Below, piece by piece: positions 23,566 to 32,368 of a stretch of 64,000 nt of DNA. This DNA is from Lachnospiraceae bacterium (GTDB lineage: Bacteria; Bacillota; Clostridia; Lachnospirales; Lachnospiraceae), in NCBI GenBank assembly GCA_017540605.1, contig JAFYAS010000033.1, forward strand, positions 1 through 64,000, in the 5' to 3' direction. Each line of letters begins with the position of its first letter. The first letter of the stretch is position 1. The translations under genes were made by a program, and so were the position numbers. The notes beneath the pieces were generated by a model. The model did no database searches and was not told the origin of the DNA. It saw only the letters and a program-made list of their open reading frames with translations.

Positions 23566-24312
23566 ATGGATGATATAAAGGTCTCAGTCATTATACCGAT
23601 CTATAATGGCGCGAGGTATGTAAAACAAGCGATAGATTCTGCTCTCGGTCAGGATGTAAGCATTGAGATACTTGTGCTTGATGACAACTCAACGGACAAT
23701 CTTGATGAAGTGATGGCGGGATATAAGGATGACAAAAGGATCCGTTATCTAAAGAGTGAGGAAAGACTTGGAGTTGCCGGCTCAAGAAATAAGGGAGTTA
23801 AGCTTTCAAGGGGTGAGTATGTAGCCTTTCTTGATGCAGATGATTATTGGGCCGAAGGAAAGCTTATTGAGCAGCTAAGGCTTATGGAGGAGCATCACGC
23901 CGTCATTTCTTCTACAGCGAGAGAGCTTATACGACCTGATGGAAGTTCTACGGGAAGGATCATTCCCATAAAGGAGAGGATCAATTATCGGGAGATATTA
24001 AAGACCAATTCCCTATCCTGCTCGGCTGTGCTTGTTAAGAGGGATGTGATCATAAACTATCCCATGGAGCATGATGACAGTCATGAGGATTATATTGCCT
24101 GGATACGTCTTATAAAGGATCACGGCTTTGCTCTCGGCATAAACAAGCCCTACCTAAAGTACAGACTTTCGGAGGGGGGTAAATCGAGAAATAAGCTAAA
24201 GTCGGCTATGATGAATTTTAAGGTATATAGATATTCGGGCTTTGGAATCATTAAGTCGGTTCTATATTTTATAAGCTATGCGATAAATGGTGTAAAAAAA
24301 TACTACATGTAG
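23566..24312 (+). CDS. Glycosyltransferase family 2
   Basis: A 248-residue GT2 enzyme: VSVIIPIYNGARYVKQAIDS, LVLDDNSTDN, GVAGSRNKGVKLSRGEYVAFLDADD with the D-x-D metal site. It lacks transmembrane segments apart from a hydrophobic stretch near the C-terminus (IIKSVLYFISYAI). Sugar specificity is not readable. It starts five bases after the priming transferase and probably adds the next sugar of the linkage unit. Confidence 0.9.
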   Translation: MDDIKVSVIIPIYNGARYVKQAIDSALGQDVSIEILVLDDNSTDNLDEVMAGYKDDKRIRYLKSEERLGVAGSRNKGVKLSRGEYVAFLDADDYWAEGKLIEQLRLMEEHHAVISSTARELIRPDGSSTGRIIPIKERINYREILKTNSLSCSAVLVKRDVIINYPMEHDDSHEDYIAWIRLIKDHGFALGINKPYLKYRLSEGGKSRNKLKSAMMNFKVYRYSGFGIIKSVLYFISYAINGVKKYYM

Positions 24313-24327
24313 GAAAGAGGTAAGCTC

Positions 24328-25461
24328 TTGGCGAAGGATTTAAGGTTTAAGATAAAACAGGATATGAAGATGTTTTTGCAAAACATCTATTTGCCTATGG
24401 TATATAGGGTCAACAGCTTTAAGCCTGTGGATGAAGCCCTGGTTGTTTTTGCGGATTGTCATCATAGGACAAGACCTGAAAGTATGGCAAGGCTTGTGAG
24501 TGCGGCAAAGGTCAAGAGAGAGCTTAAGGTTCTTGAATGGTACAGGGATTTTTCCAAGATGTCAGCCTTTGCGCAATTCAAGGACTCTGTTGCCTTTATG
24601 AGACTTTATGCAAGGGCGGGAGCTGTTGTAATATGTGACAATTTCCTTCCTGCCTCATCCTGCAAAAAAAGAAAAAAGACAAAGGTCATACAGCTTTGGC
24701 ACGGACCGGGAGCCTTTAAAAAGTTCGGCTATGATGCGGAGGATGATATACCTTCATTTTACAAGGGAAATGTATATAAGAACTATGATCTGGTGACGGT
24801 AAGTGGAACTAAATGCGTGGAGCCATTTACCTCTGCCATGAGACAAAAGGAAGGGGTAGTAAGACCTATTGGCATAAGCCGTATGGATAGCTGTGTCAGA
24901 GAGGTTTATAAGGACAAGTGCACAAGTCAGTTTTTTGAGGCATATCCCGAAGCGGTCGGAAAGAAGATAGTTCTATGGGCGCCGACCTTTAGAGGCAACG
25001 CGGGAAGGCCTTATCTTGTGGGACTTTCCGATATGGAAAAGCTAAAGGAAAAGCTTGGGAAGGATTGGTTTGTGGTGCTTTCCATCCATCCACATTTGCT
25101 CGGGCATTTAAAGAGAGAGGATCTTAAGACAAAGCTTCCCACAGAGAGGATGATCCCTGTATGTGATGTCTTCATCACAGACTATTCATCAGTAATGTAT
25201 GATGCCTGTCTTCTAAAGAAGAAGATGTTTATGTTCGCACCTGATCTTGAAGAATTCGTAAAGGGACGCGGAACCTATATGCAGCCTGAGGATTATCCGG
25301 GGGAGATAGTTACGGATGGGAAAAAGCTTAAGGAAGCTGTCGAAAGAACCTACGAGGCTTATGATTATTCAAAGCAGGAACGCTTTGTAGAGGATTGGCT
25401 TACAGCCTGTGACGGACATGCTACAGAGAGGATTCTTGATTTTATAACGGAGGAAAAGTGA
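24328..25461 (+). CDS. CDP-glycerol glycerophosphotransferase family protein (TagB/TagF type)
   Basis: 377 residues. I place the start at TTG 24328, which has AAGAGG 8 bases upstream; the first ATG (24364) has no site. The GT-B core shows QLWHGPGAFKKFG (W124, H125), GISRMD, KIVLWAPTFRGN and VFITDYSSVMYDACLLKK (D285), all signatures of polyolphosphotransferases that use CDP-glycerol or CDP-ribitol. Being first after the GT2 it may act as the primase of the polymer. Confidence 0.85.
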   Translation: MAKDLRFKIKQDMKMFLQNIYLPMVYRVNSFKPVDEALVVFADCHHRTRPESMARLVSAAKVKRELKVLEWYRDFSKMSAFAQFKDSVAFMRLYARAGAVVICDNFLPASSCKKRKKTKVIQLWHGPGAFKKFGYDAEDDIPSFYKGNVYKNYDLVTVSGTKCVEPFTSAMRQKEGVVRPIGISRMDSCVREVYKDKCTSQFFEAYPEAVGKKIVLWAPTFRGNAGRPYLVGLSDMEKLKEKLGKDWFVVLSIHPHLLGHLKREDLKTKLPTERMIPVCDVFITDYSSVMYDACLLKKKMFMFAPDLEEFVKGRGTYMQPEDYPGEIVTDGKKLKEAVERTYEAYDYSKQERFVEDWLTACDGHATERILDFITEEK

Positions 25462-26177
25462 TGAATACTTACGGTCTAATACTTGCGGGAGGCGTTGGAA
25501 CCCGTATGGGAAATATCGAAAAGCCCAAGCAGTTTATGGAGCTTATGGGGCGTCCCATAATCATTTATACCATTGAAAAATTTGCTGTAAATCCTGAGCT
25601 TGACAAGGTGATCGTTCTGACTCCCAGACAGTGGATAAAGCATACTGAGGATATTGTAGCGAAGAACATACCGGAAAATGACAGGGTGGTTGTGATAGAA
25701 GGCGGCTCCACCAGAAATGAGACCATTATGAATGGTATAGCCTATATAGAGAAGAATTTCGGACTTGATGACGATACGGTGATAGTCACTCATGATGCCG
25801 TAAGACCCTTTGTGACTCACAGGATATTGGAGGAAAATATAAGACTTGCCAAGGAGTACGGAGCCTGCGATACTGTGATCGCTGCAACCGATACCATAGT
25901 CGAGAGTAAGAATCATACGGTGATAAGTGATATCCCCGACCGTTCGGTTATGTACCAGGGACAGACGCCTCAGTCCTTTAAGGCAAAGCTTTTACGAGCT
26001 ACCTATGAGGGACTTTCCGAGGATGAGAAGAATATTCTTACAGATGCCTGCAAGATACTTGCTATGAAGGGTGTTCCCGTAAGACTTGTTGAAGGTGAGG
26101 TTCACAACATAAAGATCACCTATCCTTATGATCTTCGTGTTGCCGAGAGCATTTTAGGAGGAAATACCGCATGTTAA
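25461..26177 (+). CDS. tarI: Ribitol-5-phosphate cytidylyltransferase (TarI, IspD family)
   Basis: 238 residues of the IspD/TarI fold: LAGGVGTRMGNIEKPKQFM, DAVRPFVT, AATDTIVES and QTPQSF. Its ATG overlaps the stop of the preceding gene (GTGATGA) and GGAGG is well placed. TarI is preferred over IspD because the next gene, overlapping by seven bases, encodes the TarJ reductase that makes ribitol-5-phosphate. The pair should supply CDP-ribitol to the polyolphosphotransferases here. Confidence 0.85.
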   Translation: MNTYGLILAGGVGTRMGNIEKPKQFMELMGRPIIIYTIEKFAVNPELDKVIVLTPRQWIKHTEDIVAKNIPENDRVVVIEGGSTRNETIMNGIAYIEKNFGLDDDTVIVTHDAVRPFVTHRILEENIRLAKEYGACDTVIAATDTIVESKNHTVISDIPDRSVMYQGQTPQSFKAKLLRATYEGLSEDEKNILTDACKILAMKGVPVRLVEGEVHNIKITYPYDLRVAESILGGNTAC

Positions 26178-27196
26178 ATACAGTGTATCAGCTAAAGGCA
26201 CCGAGAACCTTCGAGCTTGCCTTTTCGGATATACAGCTTGATAATGAGCATATCATCGTAAGACCCCGATATCTATCCATCTGCAATGCGGATCAGAGAT
26301 ATTATCAGGGCTTAAGACCTGAAAAGGTGATGCGTGAAAAGCTTCCCATGGCTCTTATTCACGAGGGAATCGGAGAGGTAATTTATTCACCCATTGACGA
26401 ATATAAGCCCGGGGATATGGTTGTGATGATACCGGATATCCCCTGTGAGGAGGATAGTATAGTCGCAGAGAATTATCTTCGAAGCTCCAAGTTTCGAGGC
26501 AGCAGTACGGATGGATTTTTACAGGAATATATTGAAACTGTTCCCGATAGGATCATAAAGCTTCCCGATGGAATTGCGCCACAGGTTGCTGCATTTACGG
26601 AGCTTGTAAGTGTAAGCTTCCATGCTATTAAAAGATTTACTGAGATAGCTCATGAAAGAAGAGATACTGTGGGAGTGTGGGGTGATGGCAATCTTGGCTA
26701 TATCACATCCTTGCTTTTAAAGACTATGTATCCGGAAATAAGGGTTATAGTCTTTGGTGTAAATGACAATAAGCTCGCTGATTTTACCTTCGCTAATCAG
26801 ACGGTGAGAATCGACAGAGTTGATGAAAGCATTTATGTTGACCACGCCTTTGAGTGTGTGGGCGGAGTGAAGGCAGCCTCCGCCATCAATCAGATGATAG
26901 ATGTCATAAGACCTGAGGGAACCATCTCACTTCTCGGTGTGTCTGAGGAGTTTGCACCTATCAATACCAGGATGGTGCTTGAGAAGGGCTTAAGGCTTTT
27001 TGGAAGCAGCAGGAGCGGACGCTCTGATTTTGAAGGGCTTATGGAGCTTTACAGAGAGAATCCGGGGCTTTCCTACTATCTTGAGAATATCGTGGGCTCC
27101 GTGATAGAGGTTCGGGATCTTAAGGACATAGTGAAGGCCTTTGAGACCGATATACATAAGCTTATTGGAAAGACCGTAATGGTATGGAATGAGTAG
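26171..27196 (+). CDS. tarJ: Ribulose-5-phosphate reductase (TarJ), alcohol dehydrogenase family
   Basis: 341 residues of the zinc alcohol dehydrogenase fold. The sequence has the TarJ-style start MLNTVYQLKAPRTFEL, the substrate/zinc segment RYLSICNADQRYYQG, the Glu/His of ALIHEGIGEV and the NADPH loop VGVWGDGNLGYIT. It reduces D-ribulose-5-phosphate to D-ribitol-5-phosphate. It overlaps tarI and is followed after 14 bases by another polyolphosphotransferase. Confidence 0.85.
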   Translation: MLNTVYQLKAPRTFELAFSDIQLDNEHIIVRPRYLSICNADQRYYQGLRPEKVMREKLPMALIHEGIGEVIYSPIDEYKPGDMVVMIPDIPCEEDSIVAENYLRSSKFRGSSTDGFLQEYIETVPDRIIKLPDGIAPQVAAFTELVSVSFHAIKRFTEIAHERRDTVGVWGDGNLGYITSLLLKTMYPEIRVIVFGVNDNKLADFTFANQTVRIDRVDESIYVDHAFECVGGVKAASAINQMIDVIRPEGTISLLGVSEEFAPINTRMVLEKGLRLFGSSRSGRSDFEGLMELYRENPGLSYYLENIVGSVIEVRDLKDIVKAFETDIHKLIGKTVMVWNE

Positions 27197-27210
27197 AAAG
27201 TGGTAGTGCG

Positions 27211-28341
27211 ATGGAAAAGAAAAGCCTTGCAAAGTCAATATTGTTCGGTTTTGTTTTTCCGATGTATTATCGGATGAAAAGCCATAAAAAAATCAGTAAA
27301 AAGGCGGTTTTTTTAGAGATCCGATATGACAAGATCACTGACAATCTTGCCCTTCTTAAAAAGCGTTATGAGGAAAAGAAGGACTATGAGGTTGTTGAGT
27401 ATTTCCTTCGCGTAGGTGAGGGAAGTCAGAGTGAGTATGTATCAAGATGCTTTGAGACTATAAGGGTGATAGCCGATGCCGAGCTCATTTTTATAGATGA
27501 GAGCAGTAACTTTCTATCTGCCCTGCCTATCAGGAAAAAAAGCAGGATCATACAGACCTGGCATGGCTGTGGTGCATTTAAGCGGTTTGGACATGGATTA
27601 AATAAAGTACTTTCTGAGGAATATTATAAGAATTATTATCTGGTTCCCGTGAGTGCCGAGGCGGTTGTGAAGAACTATTGTGAATCCATGAATCACGGGC
27701 CTGATGTAATAAAGGCTCTTGGAGTATCAAGAACCGATATATTTTTTAATGACGAATTTTTGAAGGAATCAAGAGACAGGCTGGCATATAATTTCCCTGA
27801 ATCACGAGGAAAAAAGACCATTCTTTACGCACCTACCTTTAGAGGTAATGTGGCAAGAGCTGAGATGCCAATCTGCCCTGATATAAAAAGGCTTTATGAT
27901 GAGCTTTCGGATGACTATGTTATATTATATAAAGGTCATCCTGCGGTTAAGGATAAGCCTAAAATCCCTGAGGGATGCGAGCATTTTTTCTTCAATGTAG
28001 AGAATACCATGACGACGGATGAACTGATCTCTTCATGTGATCTTTGTATAAATGATTATTCATCACTGATATTTGAATATTCTATTTTCGAAAGACCTAT
28101 GATATTCTATGCTTATGATCTTTCAGAGTATGATGACGGAAGGGGCTTTTACTACCCTTACGACAAGCTTGTGCCGGGACCCATAGTAAAGGACACAGAG
28201 GGACTTATAAAGGCTATCAGACAGACGGAGATTGATTTTAGCTTTAAAGACAGAATAAGAAGGTTCCGTGAAAAGTTCATGGGAGCCTGTGACGGACATT
28301 CCACTGACAGGATAGTGGAGTACATAGAGGAAGGTAACTGA
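27211..28341 (+). CDS. CDP-glycerol/ribitol polyolphosphotransferase family protein
   Basis: 376 residues, single GT-B module. Signature blocks are QTWHGCGAFKRFGHG, GVSRTD, TILYAPTFRGNV, YKGHPAV, CINDYSSLIFEYSIFERP and FYAYDLSEYDDGRGFYY. A basic N-terminus with a hydrophobic patch (SILFGFVFPMYYRM) suggests peripheral membrane contact, usual in this family. Which CDP-polyol it uses cannot be told; position next to tarJ favours ribitol. Confidence 0.85.
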   Translation: MEKKSLAKSILFGFVFPMYYRMKSHKKISKKAVFLEIRYDKITDNLALLKKRYEEKKDYEVVEYFLRVGEGSQSEYVSRCFETIRVIADAELIFIDESSNFLSALPIRKKSRIIQTWHGCGAFKRFGHGLNKVLSEEYYKNYYLVPVSAEAVVKNYCESMNHGPDVIKALGVSRTDIFFNDEFLKESRDRLAYNFPESRGKKTILYAPTFRGNVARAEMPICPDIKRLYDELSDDYVILYKGHPAVKDKPKIPEGCEHFFFNVENTMTTDELISSCDLCINDYSSLIFEYSIFERPMIFYAYDLSEYDDGRGFYYPYDKLVPGPIVKDTEGLIKAIRQTEIDFSFKDRIRRFREKFMGACDGHSTDRIVEYIEEGN

Positions 28342-30020
28342 TGATCTATTATTCAGACAAGGTAAAGGCTGAGATAACGGATATATTCTGGGAACGGGTT
28401 TGGCTAAAGTTCACAGTAAAGGTGACAGGAGATTCCATAGCAGATAAGTCGTTCTATATTTTAAATGACAGGGACAGATGTGTCTGTCCTTTGTTGTGCG
28501 AGGAAAAGTTTCCGGGGTATTATGAGCTTTCTGTCAATATCACCAATATCGGAAGTCGTAGGTGTATACCTGAAGGACGATTTCGTGTAGCTATCGGAAA
28601 GAAGAAAAATGAATTTAACGGTAGCTACCTTGTGCTTGAAAAGGAGATTGTAGCAAGACTTAAGGAGAAGGCGGGACATTTCCTTTTTGGAAATGGAACA
28701 AATTCCTACAATGTGGATTTTGTGGCAGCGGTTGCTGATGTCCTTGAGTTTAACGTCCGGATAGTGAAGACTGATAATGGTGTATCCACACCAAAGACTG
28801 AACTTAAGAAGGTATACAGAAAGAATATGAGATCCTTCTTGAGAAAGTTATACAGAACAGAGAGAAAGAAGCATTTTGCTGAGGATAAAAAGCCGGTTAT
28901 TCTTTTGTTCTCTGAGCAGAACGACGGAATATCCACAAATCTTTTGTCACTTAAGCTACGTATGCTTGAAAGAGTTATAGACAGGGATTTCGAGATCACG
29001 GAATCCTATCGTATCACTGTGACCAGCAGACATTTAGGCTTTACAAGCTGGGTGAATGTAGTAACTAAGCTTGCCCGAGCTGATTACATTTTTATGGACG
29101 ATCACGCTCCTATACTTGACTGGCTGGAGCTTGATAAAAAGGTTGTGGTGACTCAGCTTTGGCATGCGGGAGTGGGCTTTAAGGCTTCGGGTTATTCCCG
29201 TTGGGGACATTTTGCATCCCCTGCGCCATTTTCGTGTCATAGACAATACACCTACGGTATCGCAGGCTCTAAAAAAGTTCGCCCTGTATTTTCCGAGATA
29301 TGGGGAATCGATGCCTGTAGGGTGCTTCCCACAGGACTTCCGAGGATCGACGATTATCTGAACGAAGACCACAGGAAAATGACTATAGATAAGTTAAGGG
29401 ATCGATTTAAGATCATCCGAGACAAGAAGGTGATCCTGTTTGCTCCTACCTACAGGGGAAAGAACCGCTTTGGAGCGTCCTACCCCTATGAAAAGATTGA
29501 TTTCGAGGGACTAAAGGAGGCTTGCGGTGACAAGTACGTGGTGCTTTTTAAGATGCATCCCTGGGTACTTGAGCCTGTTCCTATTCCCGATTCTTGCAAG
29601 GATACCTTTTTGGATGTGAGCTCTTATTCGGCGATAAATGATCTTTTCTACATTACCGATCTTTTGGTTACTGATTACTCTTCAAATATTTACGAGTATT
29701 CGCTGATGGGAAAGCCTATGCTCTTTTACGCTTTTGATGAGCAAGACTATGAGAATCTACGCGGTTTCCATGTAAACTACGAGGAGGCGGCTCCCGGTAA
29801 GGTAGTGAGAAGTTCCAAGGCATTTATAAAAGCCATAAAGGAAGAGGACTTTGAAGTAGAGAAGGTAAAGGAATACGTAGACAGAAACTTCGACAATATA
29901 GATACCCACTGCTCGGATCGAATCATCGATTGGGTGCTGCTTGATAAAATGCCTGAGGACATAAGGGATGAGATCATGGAATGCGATATGGCATCGTCGG
30001 GGTATACGAAGAGGTTGTAA
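28341..30020 (+). CDS. Polyolphosphotransferase family protein with N-terminal extra domain (TarL/TagF-like)
   Basis: 559 residues. The first about 125 form a beta-rich domain of the kind seen in front of TarK/TarL/TagF enzymes (VKVTGDSIADKSFYIL onward). The GT-B module follows: VTQLWHAGVGFKASGYS, PTGLPRIDDYL, VILFAPTYRGKN, LFKMHPW and LLVTDYSSNIYEYSLMGKP. Its ATG overlaps the upstream stop (TGATG-type). It is a good candidate for the main chain polymerase using CDP-ribitol. Confidence 0.8.
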   Translation: MIYYSDKVKAEITDIFWERVWLKFTVKVTGDSIADKSFYILNDRDRCVCPLLCEEKFPGYYELSVNITNIGSRRCIPEGRFRVAIGKKKNEFNGSYLVLEKEIVARLKEKAGHFLFGNGTNSYNVDFVAAVADVLEFNVRIVKTDNGVSTPKTELKKVYRKNMRSFLRKLYRTERKKHFAEDKKPVILLFSEQNDGISTNLLSLKLRMLERVIDRDFEITESYRITVTSRHLGFTSWVNVVTKLARADYIFMDDHAPILDWLELDKKVVVTQLWHAGVGFKASGYSRWGHFASPAPFSCHRQYTYGIAGSKKVRPVFSEIWGIDACRVLPTGLPRIDDYLNEDHRKMTIDKLRDRFKIIRDKKVILFAPTYRGKNRFGASYPYEKIDFEGLKEACGDKYVVLFKMHPWVLEPVPIPDSCKDTFLDVSSYSAINDLFYITDLLVTDYSSNIYEYSLMGKPMLFYAFDEQDYENLRGFHVNYEEAAPGKVVRSSKAFIKAIKEEDFEVEKVKEYVDRNFDNIDTHCSDRIIDWVLLDKMPEDIRDEIMECDMASSGYTKRL

Positions 30021-30073
30021 GATCAAGGTGAAATATAGTATAATCAAAGGATACACAAAAAAGGAGAACGACT

Positions 30074-30847
30074 ATGAATATAGCGATTATTTTTGCAGGC
30101 GGAAGCGGTATCAGGATGGGTGCCGGTATACCAAAGCAGTTTTTGGAGATCAACGGCAAGCCGGTTATCATCCATACACTGCAGCTTTTTCAATATCACA
30201 AAGAGATCGACAAGATTTATGTGGCCATCAATGCAGATTATGAGGATTACATGAAGGAGCTTGTTGAGGAATTCAGGATCACAAAGGTTCAGGCGGTATT
30301 TCCCGGCGGAGAGACTGCACAGGATTCTATATATGAGGCTTTAAAGAGAGCGGAGGCTGAGAATCCCGAGGATTCCATAGTTTTGATTCACGACGGTGTG
30401 CGTCCCTTTATCTCGAGAGAGGTGATCTCAGACAATATCCGCGGAGTAAAAGAGAACGGCAATGCCATCACCTGCACTTCATGCTACGAGACAATACTTA
30501 TCAGTGAGGATGGCAAAGAGGTTAAGGATGTGCCCTACAGAAAGAATACATTTTCCGCACAGGCGCCTCAGAGCTTTTACCTAAAGGATATCATAGCCGC
30601 TCATGATGTGGTGAGACAAAGACCTGAAAAGTACGAGAACATGGTTGATGCCTGTACTATCATCAGAAGTCAGGGAATCACAGCCCATATGGTTGAAGGC
30701 AACAGAGGAAACATCAAGGTTACAACACCTGAGGATGTTTATATGTTCAGGGCCTTACTTCAGTATAAAGAAAATGAGCAGGCCTTCGGCCTTGGACTTA
30801 CCAACCGTATCGCCAGCAGGATGCACAGCAGGGAGGATGCAAAATAA
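30074..30847 (+). CDS. Second IspD/TarI-family cytidylyltransferase
   Basis: 257 residues: IIFAGGSGIRMGAGIPKQFL, HDGVRPFIS, SAQAPQSFYL and GNIKVTTPED. It belongs to the same family as the gene at 25461 but is clearly diverged (longer C-terminus, different active-site surroundings such as CTSCYETI). No ispF or other isoprenoid gene is near, so I read it as a polyol- or sugar-phosphate cytidylyltransferase rather than IspD. AAAGGAG precedes the ATG, and it ends on the start of tagD. Confidence 0.75.
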   Translation: MNIAIIFAGGSGIRMGAGIPKQFLEINGKPVIIHTLQLFQYHKEIDKIYVAINADYEDYMKELVEEFRITKVQAVFPGGETAQDSIYEALKRAEAENPEDSIVLIHDGVRPFISREVISDNIRGVKENGNAITCTSCYETILISEDGKEVKDVPYRKNTFSAQAPQSFYLKDIIAAHDVVRQRPEKYENMVDACTIIRSQGITAHMVEGNRGNIKVTTPEDVYMFRALLQYKENEQAFGLGLTNRIASRMHSREDAK

Positions 30848-31263
30848 TGAAAAAAGTAATAACCTACGGAACCTTTGATCTTCTTCACTATGGTCATGTG
30901 AACCTTTTACAGAGAGCTAAGGAGCTAGGAGATTATCTGATAGTAGCTCTTTCAACAGATGAATTCAATTTGAACATGAAGAACAAGGTCTGCTACTTTG
31001 ATTATGAGAAGAGGAAGAGACTTCTTGAGGCTATTCGTTATGTGGATCTTGTGATCCCTGAGGAGAGCTGGGAGCAGAAGATATCTGACGTCAAGGAATT
31101 CAAGGTGGATACCTTCGTCATCGGTGATGACTGGGAGGGCAAGTTTGACTTTTTGAAAGAATACTGCGAGGTAGTATATCTTTCGAGAACACCTGAGATC
31201 TCCACAACACAGATAAAGGAAGACCTTGCGGAAGCAGACAATGAGGGTGGTAAGAATGAGTGA
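30847..31263 (+). CDS. tagD: Glycerol-3-phosphate cytidylyltransferase (TagD/TarD)
   Basis: 138 residues with the nucleotidyltransferase signature GTFDLLHYGHVNLL near the start and the C-terminal RTPEISTTQIKE that completes the CTP site. It makes CDP-glycerol. Together with TarI/TarJ the cell can make both CDP-glycerol and CDP-ribitol, which implies a mixed or linkage-plus-chain polymer. Its ATG overlaps the preceding stop by one base and its stop overlaps the next start. Confidence 0.9.
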   Translation: MKKVITYGTFDLLHYGHVNLLQRAKELGDYLIVALSTDEFNLNMKNKVCYFDYEKRKRLLEAIRYVDLVIPEESWEQKISDVKEFKVDTFVIGDDWEGKFDFLKEYCEVVYLSRTPEISTTQIKEDLAEADNEGGKNE

Positions 31264-32347
31264 TAATGCAATAGACAAGATATTGGAGTGTCCCACAGAC
31301 TCTGTGCTTGGCGAAGATCTCTTGGATATTACAAAGACAGATCTTCCCTTTGAAAAGCTAAAGGATGCATCCATAATGATCACAGGTGCTACAGGTCTTG
31401 TGGGTTCTATCCTCACCATGGCACTTGCTGCTATAAACAGAGTAAAGGAACTAAATATGACCATTATCCCCCTTATCAGGGATGAGAACAAGGCAAGACT
31501 TGTATTTGGCAATCTCTATGACAGAGAGGATATAGATCCTGCCTTCGGTGATATCACCCTTCCCATTTCCTATGACAAGAAGATAGACTATATCATACAT
31601 GGTGCTTCAGTGACAGCTTCAAAGGTGATGGTCACAAAGCCTGTGGAGACCATAGATACAGCTTTATGGGGAACTGAACAGATACTCAAGCTTGCGGAGT
31701 TTAAGAAGGTTAGGAGCATGGTTTACCTTTCTTCCATGGAGGCCTTTGGTATCACCGATCCTTCTCTTGAATCTGTGAAGGAAGAGGATCTCGGCTATAT
31801 CGACGTGATGAATGTGAGAAGCTGTTATTCGGAGGGAAAGAGGATGTGCGAGTTATTGTGTGCTTCTTTCCATAGCGAGTATCAGGTTCCCGTAAAGATA
31901 GCAAGACTTGCTCAGACCTTCGGTGCCGGAGTAAGCAAGCAGGAGGGCAGGGTATTTGCCCAGTTTGCAAAGGCGGCCATGAAGGGTGAGGATATAGTGC
32001 TTCATACAAAGGGCGAGTCATGGGGTAACTATTGCTATACTGCCGATTCGGTGGCAGGTATACTCACTATACTTCTAAAGGGTGAGGATGCCAATGTGTA
32101 CACTGTGGCCAATCCCGAGACCAGTATCATGATAAAGGATATGGCACAGATGGTTGCCGACAATTTCTCCGAAGGAAAGACGAAGGTGGTATTCGATATT
32201 CCCGAGGACAGCAAGGCATTTGGTTATGCTCCTGATGTGGAGATTCACTTAAATGCGGATAAATTGATGTCCCTTGGTTGGAAGCCCAAGTATGGACTTG
32301 TTAAGATGTATGAGAGAATGATAAAAAGTTTTATCAACCAAGGATAG
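31256..32347 (+). CDS. NAD-dependent epimerase/dehydratase (extended SDR)
   Basis: Start at 31256, after GAGGGTGG inside the end of tagD; an upstream in-frame ATG (31226) lacks a site. The 363-residue protein shows the Rossmann motif MITGATGLVGSIL, the catalytic S of VYLSSMEAFG and the Y-x-x-x-K pair in SCYSEGKRMCE. It probably modifies a nucleotide sugar for this polymer; relatives include dTDP-glucose dehydratases and GDP/CDP-sugar epimerases. The exact substrate is open. Confidence 0.8.
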   Translation: MSDNAIDKILECPTDSVLGEDLLDITKTDLPFEKLKDASIMITGATGLVGSILTMALAAINRVKELNMTIIPLIRDENKARLVFGNLYDREDIDPAFGDITLPISYDKKIDYIIHGASVTASKVMVTKPVETIDTALWGTEQILKLAEFKKVRSMVYLSSMEAFGITDPSLESVKEEDLGYIDVMNVRSCYSEGKRMCELLCASFHSEYQVPVKIARLAQTFGAGVSKQEGRVFAQFAKAAMKGEDIVLHTKGESWGNYCYTADSVAGILTILLKGEDANVYTVANPETSIMIKDMAQMVADNFSEGKTKVVFDIPEDSKAFGYAPDVEIHLNADKLMSLGWKPKYGLVKMYERMIKSFINQG

Positions 32348-32368
32348 ATTATTAGGAGAAACATACAG

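Noticed and set aside
30074-30847. IspD of the isoprenoid pathway
   Set aside because: Location between polyolphosphotransferase and tagD genes, with no isoprenoid gene nearby, favours a polymer role; kept as an alternative only.
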